64,000 nt of DNA from Marinihelvus sp942491555 (GCA_942491555.1 CALOBN010000002.1:372001-436000), one strand, 5' to 3'; shown: positions 52,917 to 61,982, numbered from the stretch's first letter. Translations and numbers: made by a program. The notes: generated from the sequence alone by a model not told the origin.

Positions 52917-53936
52917 TTAAACGTTGTCGTAAACAACTTCGAGTGATGGACGATCAAGCGCTCCACTCGGGCACATGTCTTCGATCTTTGCGGGTGTCAG
53001 CACCACGTCGCGACCCACGGCATCGCCGCTGAAGAGGCCGAGTAAGCCGTCCTGGTCAAGCGGGGTGGGGTGCAACGGCGGCGCAGTCGCAACATTTTCT
53101 GCCAGAATTTCAAACAGGGAAGCCCAATCTCCACCAGGCTTGCCGACAATTTCATAGTTCGCGGATTTACGACGGATATCGTCATCGGCGGGAATTGCCG
53201 AAAGCACCGGAATGCCAACTGCCTCGGCAAAGGCGTGTGCCTCGCCTGAGCCGTCATCCTTGTTAATGACCATGCCGGCCACGCCGACATTGCCACCCAG
53301 CTTGCGGAAATACTCCACGGCTGAGCAGACGTTGTTGGCCACATACAGGGACTGCAGGTCGTTGGATCCGACCACGATCACTTTCTGGCACATATCACGC
53401 GCGATGGGCAGGCCAAAGCCGCCGCAAACCACGTCACCCAGGAAGTCCAGAAGAACGTAATCAAAGTCCCAGTCGTGGAAACCAAGTTTCTCCATGAGCT
53501 CAAAGCCATGAATGATTCCGCGACCACCGCAACCGCGGCCCACTTCCGGGCCACCAAGCTCCATGGCGTAAACACCGTCACGGGTAAAGCAGACGTCGCC
53601 GATTGCTACCGGTTCGCCGGCGGCTTTCTTCTTAGAACTGGTTTCGATGATGGTCGGGCAGCTGCGGCCACCAAAGAGCAGTGAGGTTGTATCGCTTTTT
53701 GGATCACAGCCGATGAGCAGCACTTTTTTACCTTGCTGCGCCATCATGTAAGACAGGTTGGACAGGGTGAAGCTCTTGCCGATACCGCCCTTACCGTAAA
53801 TTGCAATGATCTGCGTTTCTTTGGTGACCTCACCCGTGTGCACAGGATCTGGTTCCTGGGCTGCTTCTTCTCTCAGTTGGTCATGCATTTTCAGCTGAAT
53901 ATCGATAGCTTCCGACTTTTTCTTGGTTTGACTCAC
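52917..53936 (-). CDS. bchX: Chlorophyllide a reductase iron protein BchX
   Basis: 339 aa from GTG 53936, which overlaps the bchC stop (GTGA) and has AAGGAG 10 nt upstream; a TTG at 53957 is less likely. NifH-like ATPase: P-loop GKGGIGKS at 48-55, DPKSDTT switch, and cluster ligand cysteines in GRGCGGRG and GDVVCGGFG-type segments. The roughly 40-residue hydrophilic N-terminal extension is normal for BchX. Confidence 0.97.
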   Translation of the reverse strand: MSQTKKKSEAIDIQLKMHDQLREEAAQEPDPVHTGEVTKETQIIAIYGKGGIGKSFTLSNLSYMMAQQGKKVLLIGCDPKSDTTSLLFGGRSCPTIIETSSKKKAAGEPVAIGDVCFTRDGVYAMELGGPEVGRGCGGRGIIHGFELMEKLGFHDWDFDYVLLDFLGDVVCGGFGLPIARDMCQKVIVVGSNDLQSLYVANNVCSAVEYFRKLGGNVGVAGMVINKDDGSGEAHAFAEAVGIPVLSAIPADDDIRRKSANYEIVGKPGGDWASLFEILAENVATAPPLHPTPLDQDGLLGLFSGDAVGRDVVLTPAKIEDMCPSGALDRPSLEVVYDNV

Positions 53937-54928
53937 TGAGGTAAGGCTCCTTTCCAATCAAGAATCATCTTCAGGCAATCCGGGTCTTCAAAAGCCGTTG
54001 TATAGGCCTCTGGCGCCCTTTGTGCAGGAAGAGAGTGGGTGACAAGCCCTTCCAGAAGGGCCGGGTTGGCCTGCACCAGGGCGCAGACATCATCAAAATC
54101 TGAGGGTTTCCATTCCGCGGCGATGCGCAGCCTGGCTTCTTTCATAAAGGCCAGTGGAAAGGCGAAGGCGACCGGCTTGCTGTAAAAGCCTGCCAGAACA
54201 ATTTCTCCGCGGGGTGCCAGCAAAGGCACCAGCTGGTCAACGATGCCATCAGCGCCGCTGGCATCCACAATGCTAGCCAGGGGAGCGTCCAATCCTTCAC
54301 CGGGTTCTGTTACGCGATAACCCATGGCGCCATGACGACGGCGCTCATTGGTTTCCCATACAACCGGGGCCTCGCCGCCCATGGCGATCACGAGACGGGC
54401 CAGTAAGCGTCCAAGGACACCATGGCCGATGATCAGGCCGGGCAGCACCCCTTCCGGGTTGTCTTTCAGGGCATGGTATGCCGTGGCGGTCAGCGCCAGT
54501 AAGGCACCATTCTTGCCGAGATCTTCATGTATGGGACGTATCCGGGCTTCCGGTGTCACCAGTCGTGATGAGGTGCCGCCGAAAAGGCCGCGAATTTCGC
54601 CGTAGCACTGTGCGCCAGGCACAAACACGGTCTGTCCTTCGGTCAGTTGGCAGTCCGGGCCGGTTTTGAGCACCGTACCCACTGATTCGTAACCTGGAAC
54701 CAGTGGATAAGCCAGACCGGGAAACGGGGGCATGGCGCCGGTCCAGAGCAAACGCTCCGTGCCCGTGCTGATGCCGCTCCAGTCAATGTCCACAAGCACC
54801 TCTCCCGGCCCTGGTTCAGGCAGTTGCAAAGTTTGCAATGAGAGAGACCCCGGCTGATCGAAAACAACAGCGGTTGATTCCGTCAATAAAGACGTTTTTG
54901 GGGTGCTTTGTGAGTTTAATGAATACAT
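53933..54928 (-). CDS. bchC: 3-hydroxyethyl bacteriochlorophyllide a dehydrogenase
   Basis: 331 aa from ATG 54928 with AGGG 8 nt upstream; the open frame reaches 54979 but through the promoter. It belongs to the MDR (zinc-type alcohol dehydrogenase) fold: GISTGTERLLWTG, GYESVGTV, and a Rossmann GHGVLGRLLARLV. It oxidises the C3 hydroxyethyl to acetyl. It heads the bchCXYZ-puf transcription unit. Confidence 0.95.
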   Translation of the reverse strand: MYSLNSQSTPKTSLLTESTAVVFDQPGSLSLQTLQLPEPGPGEVLVDIDWSGISTGTERLLWTGAMPPFPGLAYPLVPGYESVGTVLKTGPDCQLTEGQTVFVPGAQCYGEIRGLFGGTSSRLVTPEARIRPIHEDLGKNGALLALTATAYHALKDNPEGVLPGLIIGHGVLGRLLARLVIAMGGEAPVVWETNERRRHGAMGYRVTEPGEGLDAPLASIVDASGADGIVDQLVPLLAPRGEIVLAGFYSKPVAFAFPLAFMKEARLRIAAEWKPSDFDDVCALVQANPALLEGLVTHSLPAQRAPEAYTTAFEDPDCLKMILDWKGALPQ

Positions 54929-54943
54929 GACTATTGCCCTATG

Positions 54944-54975
54944 TGTCAGTTTAATCTGACTCAAATAAATGTCAA
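54944..54975 (-). promoter_or_regulatory. bchC promoter with overlapping palindromic operator
   Basis: Minus strand: TTGACA (54975-54970), 16-nt spacer, TAAACT (54953-54948). A palindrome GTCAG-N6-CTGAC lies over the -10 box, and TGTC-N10-GACT (54944-54961 on the plus strand) is one base short of the PpsR/CrtJ palindrome. Repressor overlap with the -10 region fits the known way PpsR acts. Confidence 0.6.
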
Positions 54976-54987
54976 GCAAAGTTTACG

Positions 54988-56109
54988 TTATGACTTTGGA
55001 CGTTCGGCGCTGACCACGCTGCAAATCATCGGAACCGATGTGCGGTGGCGTTTTATGGACTTAAAACCCGCGCTTTTAAGCATCTGTTTCAATTCGCTTG
55101 GACTGCGTGGACGACCGCTGCCCATGGCCATGAGGTAGAAGCGAAAGTAGTTACCAAGAATGCCGCCATCTTCTTTTTTGGACAGCATCGGTTCGGCCAC
55201 AATCAGGGTGCCGCCCGGTTGCAGGGCGTCAAAGGCACGCGCGAGCAAGTGTTGCGCAGGTTCGTCGTCATGATCATGCACAATGCGAACCAGGCTGATC
55301 GCGTCGTGAACACCCGGAAAAGGATCGGTATGGAAGCTGCCGCCATGCAGGCTGATACGCGCAGGAAGCTCCTCGTTGGCCACCCTTTGACGCGCCAGTT
55401 CAATAACGCCTGGCAAGTCGAAAAGAGACAGCTCCAGGCCTGGTACCGCTTCTCCCACGCATCCCAGAAAGGTGCCGCTGCCGCCGCCGATATCGAGCAG
55501 GGCACGGTGTACTGAGAAGTCATAGGCATCCAGGACCTGTTCGGCAATCATGCGCTGCGAGGCAGCCATGAGGCTCGTGTATTCCTCTGCTTCAGTTGGT
55601 TTTACATCGCTGGGTGAATCGTTTTGCGCATAGGGCCACAATGCCGCCAGTTGGGTTGCCTGTGCGGGGTTGCGCAACAGTCCCACGGTATCGGCAAGGT
55701 CCTTGTACAAGGCGGAATGATGGAGGCTCATGGCCTTCAGGCCGGGGTCGGATACGAGTACCGCGCCTTGCGGGCCCAATCCCCAGTGCCGGCGCGGGCG
55801 ACGTTCAACAAGCCCGAGCCCTGCTGCTGCCTCCAGCAGTCTTGCGGTACGGGTCGGGTCAAGATCAAAGTCTTTTGCGATCGTCCCGGTTGTCATGGGG
55901 CTATCGTCAAGTCGTTCCAGCAGACCCAGTTCCAGGCAGGCTGAAAGCACCTGCCCGTTGACAAAGCCGGCTGTGGCCTCAAACAGGCCCTGCGCGCGCC
56001 TGCGCGCCATGGATCTCAACAGGGGAATGCGTTGAATACGATGCCGGAAAGCCGGGTCAGCCAGCTTGCGGTTGCGCCACGCGGCTAGTCTGTTGCTCAG
56101 GAAAGGCAT
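54988..56109 (-). CDS. crtF: Carotenoid O-methyltransferase CrtF
   Basis: 373 aa. An N-terminal winged-helix dimerisation domain (about 40-130) precedes a SAM domain with DIGGGSGTFLG and the late SKKEDGGILGNYFRFYLMAMGSGRPRS region (in pieces). CrtF methylates 1-hydroxy carotenoids to methoxy forms in the spirilloxanthin/spheroidene pathway. It lies 35 nt after crtE, conserved crtE-crtF-bchC order. Confidence 0.94.
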   Translation of the reverse strand: MPFLSNRLAAWRNRKLADPAFRHRIQRIPLLRSMARRRAQGLFEATAGFVNGQVLSACLELGLLERLDDSPMTTGTIAKDFDLDPTRTARLLEAAAGLGLVERRPRRHWGLGPQGAVLVSDPGLKAMSLHHSALYKDLADTVGLLRNPAQATQLAALWPYAQNDSPSDVKPTEAEEYTSLMAASQRMIAEQVLDAYDFSVHRALLDIGGGSGTFLGCVGEAVPGLELSLFDLPGVIELARQRVANEELPARISLHGGSFHTDPFPGVHDAISLVRIVHDHDDEPAQHLLARAFDALQPGGTLIVAEPMLSKKEDGGILGNYFRFYLMAMGSGRPRSPSELKQMLKSAGFKSIKRHRTSVPMICSVVSAERPKS

Positions 56110-56144
56110 GATCAGGGTTCAGATTTTGCCCGCACTGCGTCCGC

Positions 56145-57017
56145 TCAGGCGGCAGCGGGACGACTCAGTGCGAGCTTCATGAATTGCTCGGATTCCTGAC
56201 CAATCAGGGTGCGCAATGGCGCCTCGCCCGGGCAGGCGGGAATTGATTCCAGGGCTTCATCAACCAGTGAGCGGAGGCGTTGTGTGCACTTGCCACGGCC
56301 CAGTTGTTGTACCGCATTGGGCCGGTCATGGCTTTGATCCTGTCCCACGGGCTTGCCCACTGTGAGCGCATCCCCGCTGGTGTCCAGCAGGTCATCGGCA
56401 ACCTGGTAGGCCTCGCCGATACACTGACCGAGTGTGCGCCAGGGGGTCGGATCAACGCCTGCGGCGGCAGCGCCGGCCATGGTGGCTGCGGCAAACAGTG
56501 CGCCGGTCTTCGCTTGTTGGTATTGGCTCAGGTCAACGTTTTTCTCGCATTCCCAGGCCTGACCCGCAACGATGCCACCGGGCATGCCGACACCGCCGGC
56601 AACAATGCCCAATAGGGCAGGCAGCCGGTCCGGGGCCTGCACCCCGGCCAGCCCCAGCAGCTTGAAAGCATGCACAATGAGTGCATCACCGGTCAGGATG
56701 GCCAGTGGCTGTCCAAAGGTCGCATGCACCGACGGTTTGCCGCGGCGCAGGGAGGCGCCGTCAAATGCGGGTAAATCATCATGCACCAGGGATGCGCAAT
56801 GCAGCATTTCAATGGCGGCTGCGGCAGCATCTGTCAGGCCGGGTTGGTCGTCGCCATTGGCCAGTGCCACGGCCATCACCAGGCGGGGGCGCACGCGCGC
56901 ACCGCCGGGAAAAACGGCGTATCGTACAGCGTCCGAAAGGCCCGGCGGCGTGTCGCCAAGGGCGGAGCTGGCCAGTGAGGCGCCGAGGTAGTCTTCAAGG
57001 CGTTTGGGATCGATCAT
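56145..57017 (-). CDS. crtE: Geranylgeranyl diphosphate synthase
   Basis: 290 aa from ATG 57017 with AGGAA ahead; a TTG at 57032 adds five residues. It has the first Asp-rich motif DDLPAFD and second motif DDLLD of prenyl synthases, plus GGARVRPRL. It makes GGPP for carotenoids and the phytyl tail. Divergent from crtC across a 62-nt regulatory gap. Confidence 0.95.
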   Translation of the reverse strand: MIDPKRLEDYLGASLASSALGDTPPGLSDAVRYAVFPGGARVRPRLVMAVALANGDDQPGLTDAAAAAIEMLHCASLVHDDLPAFDGASLRRGKPSVHATFGQPLAILTGDALIVHAFKLLGLAGVQAPDRLPALLGIVAGGVGMPGGIVAGQAWECEKNVDLSQYQQAKTGALFAAATMAGAAAAGVDPTPWRTLGQCIGEAYQVADDLLDTSGDALTVGKPVGQDQSHDRPNAVQQLGRGKCTQRLRSLVDEALESIPACPGEAPLRTLIGQESEQFMKLALSRPAAA

Positions 57018-57059
57018 GGAGTTCCTGGCCAACTGTTAACCTAGGTTGTCAAATATAAC

Positions 57060-57077
57060 TGTCATGTAGAATAGACA
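57060..57077. promoter_or_regulatory. Perfect PpsR/CrtJ operator palindrome (crtE-crtC gap)
   Basis: TGTC-N10-GACA, an exact TGT-N12-ACA palindrome, the consensus of the PpsR/CrtJ repressor of photosynthesis genes. It lies in the divergent crtE-crtC interval and ends 2 nt before the crtC ATG at 57080. Confidence 0.7.
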
Positions 57078-57079
57078 CT

Positions 57080-58090
57080 ATGCCTGAGTCCGTCAATTCC
57101 GAGCCTCACAACGTAATGAATCCCCGGACCGGCGTGCCGCCGGCCTTTGACCTGTCCGTACCCGATGATGGTTATCGTTGGTGGTATCTGGATGCCGTGA
57201 GTGATGACGGGCGTTATGGCGTGGTTATCATTCTGTTTGTGGGCAGCGTGTTTTCGCCCTATTACTACCGGGCGCGCCAGCGCGGTACCGGCGATCCTGA
57301 AGCCTATTGCGCGATCAACGTTGCCCTGTACGGCCCCGGTGGGCGTTGGGCGATGACGGAGCGTCAGGCTGCCAGTGTGCAGCGCAGCGGGCGGGAGTTC
57401 AGGGTCGGGCCCAGCAGCGTGTCCTGGGACGGTCGGCAGCTGAGTTACCGCTTGCGTGAGCGATGCACACCTTTCGGACAAGCCTTACGCGGCGAAATCA
57501 TTGCGCTCCCCGGTGCCGCCTGCGACCTGGCGGTGGATCTCGATGGCAACGGCCGTCATCTGTGGACACCCTGGTCGCCGCATGCACGGGTTCAGGTGCG
57601 CCTTGACGCGCCGGGCTGGAACTGGGATGGCCCCGCCTACCTGGACGCGAATTTCGGGGGTGAGCCTCTGGAACAGGCCTTTCACTCCTGGGACTGGAGC
57701 CGCACCGAGCGGCCCGCTCCCGCAGGCCAGGGCGCGGGCTCCGGCCGCACACGTCTGCACTACGAGGTGCAATGCCGGTCAGGGGAAGAGCGTCTGTTTG
57801 CCTTTGATGTCGATCAGCAAGGCCAGGTGAGCGAGGTGCCGGGTGACCCGGTTGAGAATCAGCGCCGCACGGGCTGGGGGATAAAGCGCTATCCCCGCTG
57901 TGGACACCGTATAGCCGGCGTCCGGGGTTACGAGGACACACCCTTTTACTCGAGAACGTTATTGCGTGGCGGGCAGCCGGGTGAGTTTACCGTTCATGAG
58001 CGCCTGTCCATGGATCGCTTTGTACAGCCCTGGGTCAGAACCTTGCTGCCGTTTCGTATGCCGCGGGAGTTTCCGCGCGGCAAGAAGTAA
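57080..58090 (+). CDS. crtC: Carotenoid 1,2-hydratase CrtC
   Basis: 336 aa. VPDDGYRWWYLDAVSDDGRYG and FVGSVFSPYYYRAR match hydroxyneurosporene synthase. It hydrates the psi end group, making the substrate for CrtF. ATG 57080 has no ribosome site because the operator fills that space; ATG 57116 (MNPRTGVPP) is an alternative. Its stop is 3 nt from the convergent crtB stop. Confidence 0.95.
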   Translation: MPESVNSEPHNVMNPRTGVPPAFDLSVPDDGYRWWYLDAVSDDGRYGVVIILFVGSVFSPYYYRARQRGTGDPEAYCAINVALYGPGGRWAMTERQAASVQRSGREFRVGPSSVSWDGRQLSYRLRERCTPFGQALRGEIIALPGAACDLAVDLDGNGRHLWTPWSPHARVQVRLDAPGWNWDGPAYLDANFGGEPLEQAFHSWDWSRTERPAPAGQGAGSGRTRLHYEVQCRSGEERLFAFDVDQQGQVSEVPGDPVENQRRTGWGIKRYPRCGHRIAGVRGYEDTPFYSRTLLRGGQPGEFTVHERLSMDRFVQPWVRTLLPFRMPREFPRGKK

Positions 58091-58093
58091 CAA

Positions 58094-59038
58094 TCAGCCC
58101 CGGACCGCAGCGTCCACCAGAAAACGGGTTTCTTCCAGCGGTGGCACATTGCTGGTGTTGCGCCGCCGCGCGGCGGTCCAGAGTGCAGAGCCCAGTAAAC
58201 GGACCTTGCGTCGTGTTCCGACCACGGTGCGTTGACTGACGGAATCCAAACCCTGGCGTGCCAGTTCATGACCGATATCCCGATAAATTCCGCGGGCTGC
58301 AAAAATGCCTGGTCGGCATCTGGCCGGGAGCTGGGCGATGCCTTCGGCGGAACGGTCATAGAGCCGGTCGCCGGCATCGATCAGGCGTTGAATCAACTCG
58401 CTGAGTTCCGGTGTGAACTGCGGGTCAGCCAGAAACTGTTCCGGATCGATTCCGGCATCGCGCAACCAGGTCTGGGGCAGATACAAACGCCCGGCCCGGG
58501 CGTCCTGTCCTACATCTCTGGCGATATTGGTCAGTTGCATAGCGACACCCAGGTCGCAGGCCCGCGCCAGCGCGTTCTGGGAACGCACGCCCATGAGAAC
58601 GGCCATCATGACCCCAACGGTTCCTGCGACACGTGCCGCGTAGCCGTAGAGATCGGAAAGGGTTTCGTAGCGGCGTCCGTCGTGATCCCACTGGAATCCT
58701 TCCAGCAGCGCCCTTGGGAGCGTATCCGGAATATCAAAGCGCTGAACCACGTTGGTTAACTCACGGTCCACCGGGTCGGAAATCGGCCGGCCTGCGTAAA
58801 TTCGATCCAGCCGGTCATTCAGTTCGGCAAGCGCCACATCGACGGGTTCATCGCCCTCATCGATCGCATCGTCGGCGATCCGGCAAAACGCATAGAGTGC
58901 CGTGGCCGGTGAGCGGTAATACGCCGGAAGCAACAAGGAGGCCGCATAGAAGGAGCGTGAACCCTGGCGCAACAAACGACGACAGTGCCGCATATCCACC
59001 CGGTAACATAATACTGATTCGAGAGTGAGGTATTCCAT
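58094..59038 (-). CDS. crtB: Phytoene synthase
   Basis: 314 aa from ATG 59038 (ATG 58993 is possible). It has Asp motifs DDAIDE and ARDVGQD with RLYLP, and CRRLLRQGSRSFYAAS at the start of the conserved domain. It condenses two GGPP into phytoene. It follows bchO by 116 nt, an interval with a minute upstream ORF. Confidence 0.96.
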   Translation of the reverse strand: MEYLTLESVLCYRVDMRHCRRLLRQGSRSFYAASLLLPAYYRSPATALYAFCRIADDAIDEGDEPVDVALAELNDRLDRIYAGRPISDPVDRELTNVVQRFDIPDTLPRALLEGFQWDHDGRRYETLSDLYGYAARVAGTVGVMMAVLMGVRSQNALARACDLGVAMQLTNIARDVGQDARAGRLYLPQTWLRDAGIDPEQFLADPQFTPELSELIQRLIDAGDRLYDRSAEGIAQLPARCRPGIFAARGIYRDIGHELARQGLDSVSQRTVVGTRRKVRLLGSALWTAARRRNTSNVPPLEETRFLVDAAVRG

Positions 59039-59039
59039 A

Positions 59040-59066
59040 TCAGCTGCGGGCCGCGAAAGTCCGCAT
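59040..59066 (-). other. Possible 8-codon leader ORF before crtB
   Basis: ATG 59066 with GGAGG three bases upstream opens an 8-codon frame (MRTFAARS) ending in TGA 59042-59040, one base before the crtB ATG. It may couple translation into crtB or be chance; the GGAGG-to-ATG spacing is short. Confidence 0.25.
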
Positions 59067-59154
59067 TATCCTCCGTTCAAATGTGTTGCGCTTCCCGGCC
59101 AAAGGCAGGAAATTCGCGTTGCCGGGCGCATAAGCACCGGTTCCATTATATAAG

Positions 59155-60156
59155 TCACAGTCCGTGACGCCATGCCTGGGCTTGTTCAATGGCATCCTGG
59201 ATAAGCCGTGGCTTTTCTTCATGCGCCAGGTGGCCAAGTTCGCCCAACCTGATGATGCGTCCTGCAGGTACACGTTCAATCACCTTTGCTGCCTGACCTG
59301 GCGGGACAGTTCGGTCACCCTCACCAACAATCAGACACAGCGGTGTAGTCAGCTCGGGGAGTTGATTCAAAAGCGGATTCAAATCCCAGTTGGCCATCAT
59401 TGACAGGGTTGCAGCCACATGGTCCTGGCGTTCCAGTATATGGCGGTAGGTTTCGATACCCGCCCGGTCGAGCCGCGAGCCGGTGTTGGCAATCAGCCTT
59501 TCCACCGTGCCGGGCTGGCGCGCCCGGGCTGCAAGAATTCTGGGCACCGGAGCCAAGGCGGTGAAGGCGCGCGCCAGGGGCTGGGCCAGCGGTGCCAGCC
59601 ATCCACCATAAGGGAAAAGCGCGGCATTCAGTCCAACCAGCAGCCCGGGTGTCAGCCCGCCTGTCAGTGTCATCTGCAGGGCGATGGCAGCGCCGGCAGA
59701 ATGACCGACGATCAGATCTGGTTCGAAATGTTCAGCTTTGAGCAAGTCATCCAGAGCGTTCGCCATATTCGGCAGCGTGGGCAGGCGCGTTGTAAATGGA
59801 CTGCTGAAGCCGTGCCCCGGCAGGTCGGGCGCCAGTACATCGTAGTGCTCGGCCAGCAGTGGCAACAGCCCTGCCCAGGAGTGTGTGGATGCCCCGGTTC
59901 CATGAATCAGTAACAGACCGGGACCCTTACCCGTGCGCTGCAGGTGCCAGCGTAATCCGCTGGCGTCGACTTTGCGGCTGCACTCGCGGTTGGGCCAGTC
60001 AGTCGGAGGCATGTCGTCCTGTGAGCCATTCTGACTGGCGCCCTGCACTTTGCTGCGCCATTCGTCCTGCGATGCGCCTTGCAAAACTCCGGGCTTTCCA
60101 TCGGGTTCTGGTGTCCGGTCACGCAACAGGGACGGATTCAGTGGGCGGCTGCTCAT
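59155..60156 (-). CDS. bchO: Mg-chelatase-associated alpha/beta hydrolase BchO
   Basis: 333 aa from ATG 60156, overlapping the bchD stop (ATGA). Alpha/beta hydrolase fold with HGTGASTHSW, nucleophile elbow GHSAGAA, and late His in LGELGHLAHEE. The family's usual start (DWPNRE, then SGLRWHLQ) is reached only after about 50 residues; ATG 60012 with AGGA 5 nt upstream fits that better. The extra N-terminal part contains two QGASQ repeats. BchO is a putative accessory of Mg chelatase. Confidence 0.93.
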   Translation of the reverse strand: MSSRPLNPSLLRDRTPEPDGKPGVLQGASQDEWRSKVQGASQNGSQDDMPPTDWPNRECSRKVDASGLRWHLQRTGKGPGLLLIHGTGASTHSWAGLLPLLAEHYDVLAPDLPGHGFSSPFTTRLPTLPNMANALDDLLKAEHFEPDLIVGHSAGAAIALQMTLTGGLTPGLLVGLNAALFPYGGWLAPLAQPLARAFTALAPVPRILAARARQPGTVERLIANTGSRLDRAGIETYRHILERQDHVAATLSMMANWDLNPLLNQLPELTTPLCLIVGEGDRTVPPGQAAKVIERVPAGRIIRLGELGHLAHEEKPRLIQDAIEQAQAWRHGL

Positions 60157-61982
60157 GCGCTGGTTTCCATCCTGGATGCCACGGCCGACAATCCGCCGGC
60201 GCCACCCAGGGGCAGGGGCAGGTAGCGTGCTGCCATGGCCTCGGCCATCTCACGGGCTTTAGGCCGTGGGCGCCGCGCGGTATCGATCAGCAGGCAGTCC
60301 CAGCCGGCGGTTTTAATGATGCGGGCTGATTCAAGCGCCTCTTCTCCGGCGGCCTGGTGGCCCGTGCTGCCGTCAAGACAAACATTGGCGCGGCCATCCG
60401 TCATGAATATAAGCACGGGATGTTGGCCTTTACGTTGCAGGTCGATGGCCAGGGCATGCGCTGCATGAATACCGGCGGCGAGCGGTGTGGCGCCGCCACC
60501 GGGCAGCCCTGCCAATTCGCGTTTGGCACGCGCCAGCGCGCGCGTGGGTGGCAGGATCAATTCAGCAGTGTTCCCCCGGAACGCGATCAGGGCGACCTGG
60601 TCACGGGTTGCGTAGCTCTCCGCCAGCAGTAATTCGATGGCGCCCTTGGTCTCCGCCAGCCTTTGGGCGGCTGCAGAACCGGAAGCATCCACCACAAAAA
60701 TACGCGTGGTTTGCTGGCGCGTTTTAAAACGAACAATGCGAAAATCTTCAATACGAACCTGCAGCCGGGCATCGCGTTCCGGGTCTCCGGTCAGGCGCAA
60801 TTTCTGCCAGGGTGCTGCGGTCTTGAGCGTGGCCGGCAGGTGCAGGCGCAAACCGCGACGTGGATCTCCCGGCATGATGCCCACGGGACGACCCCGCCGT
60901 AAGGCCCGTGCGGGCGGCCCACCCCGGGCAACCCGCGCTTTGAGGTCGCGCCGTGCACCCTGTTTCAGCAGGCTTGCGATCAGTCCTGCCGGCAAGGCGG
61001 ATTTCACTGCCTGCAAAATGAGTTCGTCGGGAATTCCCTGCGGCGGGTCCGGTTGCTTGTTGTCCTGATCCTGCTGATCTGCAGAGTCCTGCTCTGGGTC
61101 TTGTTCGGCCGGATCCGACGAATCCTGCTCCGGCTCCGGAGGTTGTTCCTCGGAATCGGCTTCCTGTTGCTCATCGGGCGCTGCCGGCAGCTGTTGTACC
61201 CGCGGCGCCAGCACGAGTTGCGCAGCGATCTTCAGGTCATCGTCATTGACCTCTTCGCGGCCGTCCAGCGCCGCAGATGCACAGGCAGCGCGCAGGGCAA
61301 AGAGCGTGGGTCGTGTTGAGTCGATGCCCAGCGACAAAGCGCCGCGACACAGGGCCGCGAGTCGTTCATCGTCGCACTGTACCCCGGGCAGCAGGCCTTG
61401 TGCCTGCTCCAGCCTGGCCCGCGACGGGGCGTTGACGGATTCTTCGCGGTTGCTGAAGTGACGGCTGTCCAGGAACAGGGCGAGGCGGTCTTCGAGGTCC
61501 CGGGTAAGGCCTTCATCGTCATCCTGTCCCTCGTCCAGAGCCACCAGGCAGAAGTGGGTTTCTTTGCGCGAGGTGATTCCGTCGCGCTCAAGCAGGACGG
61601 CACCCTGGTCGATGGCGGCGGAAATTCGTGCCGCCGTGCCACGGCCCAGGCGCTCGGCCATGGGGATGACAATCACACCGCCCTTGGCTTCGCAGAGCAG
61701 GCCGCTGGCGATCAGGGGCTTACCAGCCGACAGGCTGGCGGCAATATCCAGACCGCCCAGAAGCCGGTCATCGTCAATACTGCATGGCAGTCGACGCCAG
61801 GGAATGTTTTCCGGCATGGCCTGACGCAGTGCGCTCAGCCATTCATCGGTTTCCGGTCCCGGCCCCATGCGCAGGCATATACCGCCCAGCCCGGCCGGAT
61901 CAACGGCCAGCAAGTCGAGCGCCAGCTGCGGGAGATGACCGGCCAGGACCTGGTCTGACTGCTCCCGCGCGGGCGCGTTCAC
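60153..61982 (-). CDS. bchD: Mg-chelatase subunit D
   Basis: 609 aa from GTG 61982, overlapping the bchI stop (GTGA). AAA-like N-terminal domain lacking a good P-loop, an acidic Pro/Gln/Asp/Glu linker (about 270-325), and a C-terminal von Willebrand A domain with MIDAS DASGS near residue 430. It bridges BchI and BchH in Mg insertion. Confidence 0.97.
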   Translation of the reverse strand: MNAPAREQSDQVLAGHLPQLALDLLAVDPAGLGGICLRMGPGPETDEWLSALRQAMPENIPWRRLPCSIDDDRLLGGLDIAASLSAGKPLIASGLLCEAKGGVIVIPMAERLGRGTAARISAAIDQGAVLLERDGITSRKETHFCLVALDEGQDDDEGLTRDLEDRLALFLDSRHFSNREESVNAPSRARLEQAQGLLPGVQCDDERLAALCRGALSLGIDSTRPTLFALRAACASAALDGREEVNDDDLKIAAQLVLAPRVQQLPAAPDEQQEADSEEQPPEPEQDSSDPAEQDPEQDSADQQDQDNKQPDPPQGIPDELILQAVKSALPAGLIASLLKQGARRDLKARVARGGPPARALRRGRPVGIMPGDPRRGLRLHLPATLKTAAPWQKLRLTGDPERDARLQVRIEDFRIVRFKTRQQTTRIFVVDASGSAAAQRLAETKGAIELLLAESYATRDQVALIAFRGNTAELILPPTRALARAKRELAGLPGGGATPLAAGIHAAHALAIDLQRKGQHPVLIFMTDGRANVCLDGSTGHQAAGEEALESARIIKTAGWDCLLIDTARRPRPKAREMAEAMAARYLPLPLGGAGGLSAVASRMETSA

